The position numbers and the translations under genes are program-made. A stretch of DNA of 7,492 nt from an uncultured Sutterella sp. (GTDB lineage: Bacteria > Pseudomonadota > Gammaproteobacteria > Burkholderiales > Burkholderiaceae_F): contig UPZS01000061.1 in the NCBI GenBank assembly GCA_900538905.1, positions 1 through 7,492 of the forward strand. The letters run 5' to 3'. The notes below the pieces were generated by a model that did not search any database, was not told where the DNA came from, and worked only from the letters and a program-made list of their open reading frames with translations. This document shows positions 6,007 through 7,492 of this stretch, piece by piece; within the stretch, counting starts at the first letter, position 1, and each line of letters begins with the position of its first letter.

Positions 6007-7492
6007 ATGTCTTCAAAGATGCGTTATCGCCTTGCGCTGGATTTAGGAACAACGTCGATTGGTTGGGCTATGCTCAGGCTTGACCAACAAGACCGGCCGT
6101 GCGCTGTTATCAGGGCTGGTGTGCGAATTTTTAATGATGGAAGAGTTCCGAAGACGGGGGAGGCTCTGGCAGTACAACGACGCTTGGCGCGACAGCAACG
6201 CCGGACGCGTGATCGCAGTCTTAGGCGCAAGAACAAACTGATCAATATGTTGGTTCGGTTTGGCTTTTTTCCCGAAAATCTGGCAGAGCGGAAATCGCTT
6301 GAGAGACTGAATCCGTATGAATTGAGAGCAAAGGGGCTGGAGCATCAACTCAAGCCGGAAGAATTTGCCAGAGCTTTGTTTCACCTGGCACAGCGTCGTG
6401 GATTTAAATCTAATCGAAAAACGGACAGAGGCGATGCTGAGTCCGGTGTTATGAAAACAGCGATTGTAGAAACCAGACAAGAAATTGAAACCCTGGGTTG
6501 TCGCACAATTGGCGAGTACCTCTACAAGCGATTGCAGGCCGGGTTAGGAACAAGGGCGCGTCTTCGAGACAAGCCCAAGGTGAAAGGAGGTGCGACGAAG
6601 TCATACGACCTGTATCTGGAAAGAAGCCAGGTAGAGACGGAATTTGATGCACTTTGGGATGTTCAGAGTCGTTTTGCTCCAGAGCTTTTTACGCAGGAAA
6701 AACGTGAGGCATTAAGGGATACCATTTTCCATCAACGAGATCTGCGCCCTGTGAAGCCGGGGCGCTGTACTTTGTTCCCTGAGGAAGAGCGAGCACCTCT
6801 GGCTTTACCCTCTCAGCAAAGATTCCGGATCTGCCAGGAGGTAAATAATCTGCGCAAAATCGACGAGCATTTGTGTTCGATCGAACTCACCCAGACAGAA
6901 AAAGCAAAGCTGGTACAGGCTTTGAGCGGAGCCCGAAAGAAAACATTCGAGCAACTCCGAAAGGTCATTGGTTATGAAGGTCAATTTAATCTTGAAGAGG
7001 CAGGTGCAGGTAGGGCGGATCTTAAAGGAAATGAAACAGCTGTCGTCATCGGGAAGATCATTGGGAAGGATTGGCTGAAATATTCGCTATCAGAACAAGA
7101 TAAGCTGGTACTGATGCTACTCAATATTGAATCTGAATCCGAGCTTATCGGCACGCTTCAAGAAGAATTCGACTTGTCGGAAGCTGTAGCGAAGAAATTA
7201 TCTGGGGCCCCATTGGTTAACGGGTACGGATCCCTTTCCCGTAAGGCAATAGATTTGATACTGCCCTTCCTTGAGCAGGGTATGACTTACGATAAAGCGG
7301 TTGCGGCTGCAGATATTCCTTCGCACAGCGATTTGACATGGCAGGTGAAGAGTGACGAATTGATGGATCAACTTCCTTACTATGGCGAAGTTCTGCAACG
7401 TCACGTTGGGTTTGGCACTGGAAATCCTGAAGATGCGCCGGAGGTGCGGTTTGGAAAAATTGCTAATCCGACGGTTCATATTTGCTTGAATC
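6007..7492 (+). CDS. cas9: Cas9, type II-C CRISPR RNA-guided endonuclease, N-terminal part (cut by window edge)
   Basis: The first 495 residues of Cas9, the crRNA:tracrRNA-guided DNA nuclease of type II CRISPR-Cas, open without interruption to the right edge. RuvC-I is at the N-terminus, LALDLGTTSIGW, with catalytic Asp12. The bridge helix is the arginine-rich stretch at about 53-84 (QRRLARQQRRTRDRSLRRKNK). REC-lobe landmarks of type II-C proteins follow: HLAQRRGFKSNRK (126-138), LRPVKPGRCTLFP (246-258), ALPSQQRFRICQEVNNLR (266-283), GYGSLSRKAIDLILPFLEQG (406-425) and LPYYGE (456-461). The last residues, KIANPTVHICLN, are those that usually precede RuvC-II, so HNH, RuvC-III and the PAM-interacting domain lie beyond the window. 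The ATG at 6007 has GCGGAG six bases upstream; Met5 is a less likely start. RuvC-I and bridge helix look intact, so the gene is probably functional. Expected total length is roughly 1,000-1,100 residues. cas1, cas2 and the array should lie downstream. Confidence 0.97.
   Translation, partial: MSSKMRYRLALDLGTTSIGWAMLRLDQQDRPCAVIRAGVRIFNDGRVPKTGEALAVQRRLARQQRRTRDRSLRRKNKLINMLVRFGFFPENLAERKSLERLNPYELRAKGLEHQLKPEEFARALFHLAQRRGFKSNRKTDRGDAESGVMKTAIVETRQEIETLGCRTIGEYLYKRLQAGLGTRARLRDKPKVKGGATKSYDLYLERSQVETEFDALWDVQSRFAPELFTQEKREALRDTIFHQRDLRPVKPGRCTLFPEEERAPLALPSQQRFRICQEVNNLRKIDEHLCSIELTQTEKAKLVQALSGARKKTFEQLRKVIGYEGQFNLEEAGAGRADLKGNETAVVIGKIIGKDWLKYSLSEQDKLVLMLLNIESESELIGTLQEEFDLSEAVAKKLSGAPLVNGYGSLSRKAIDLILPFLEQGMTYDKAVAAADIPSHSDLTWQVKSDELMDQLPYYGEVLQRHVGFGTGNPEDAPEVRFGKIANPTVHICLN

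Noticed and set aside
6043..6652. Minus-strand open frames opposite the cas9 start (for example 6043-6480).
   Set aside because: They are antisense to an unbroken Cas9 frame with RuvC-I and bridge-helix motifs.

Overview
The window looks like a chromosomal segment of a gut-type Burkholderiales bacterium, most likely Sutterellaceae (Sutterella/Parasutterella relatives). This is inferred from protein character, from the yciB-parvulin gene pair that is typical of Burkholderiales, from moderate GC, and from a type II-C Cas9. No database search was possible, so the genus is a guess.

Layout, left to right. Positions 1-158 hold what may be the start of an IS200/IS605-type element running off the left edge: two hairpins and 13 codons resembling a TnpB N-terminus, on the minus strand. 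A terminator (159-194) closes a two-gene minus-strand unit, septation protein A (yciB, 1086-1691) followed by a periplasmic parvulin-type peptidyl-prolyl isomerase (219-1034), with a TATAAT -10 box upstream at 1761-1766. A divergent plus-strand gene (1972-4686) encodes a secreted two-unit M16 zinc peptidase with its own terminator (4717-4752). A LysR-type regulator (4753-5679, minus) converges on it. These are cell-envelope and housekeeping genes plus one regulator.

The most interesting part is 5680-7492. A cas9 gene opens on the plus strand at 6007 and runs off the right edge: 495 residues are visible, with RuvC-I, the arginine-rich bridge helix and a REC lobe of type II-C character, and the window ends just before RuvC-II is expected. 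In the 327-base gap between lysR and cas9 I find a complete tracrRNA candidate on the minus strand, divergent from cas9. It has a sigma70 promoter (TTGACG, 17 bp, TAAACT), an anti-repeat-like segment bounded by GTTAG/CTAAC, a GCAA-loop nexus hairpin, and an intrinsic terminator whose single non-Watson-Crick position is G-U only on the minus strand. The CRISPR array, cas1 and cas2 are not in the window and would be expected to the right. The anti-repeat predicts a repeat beginning GTTAGTGG and ending near CTAACGAT.

The only 30 bases between the tracrRNA -35 box and the cas9 start codon leave little room for an independent cas9 promoter. The cas9 promoter or leader may therefore overlap the tracrRNA gene in antisense. 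The lysR upstream region carries a cluster of GATAAT/ATTATC motifs that could be its operator.
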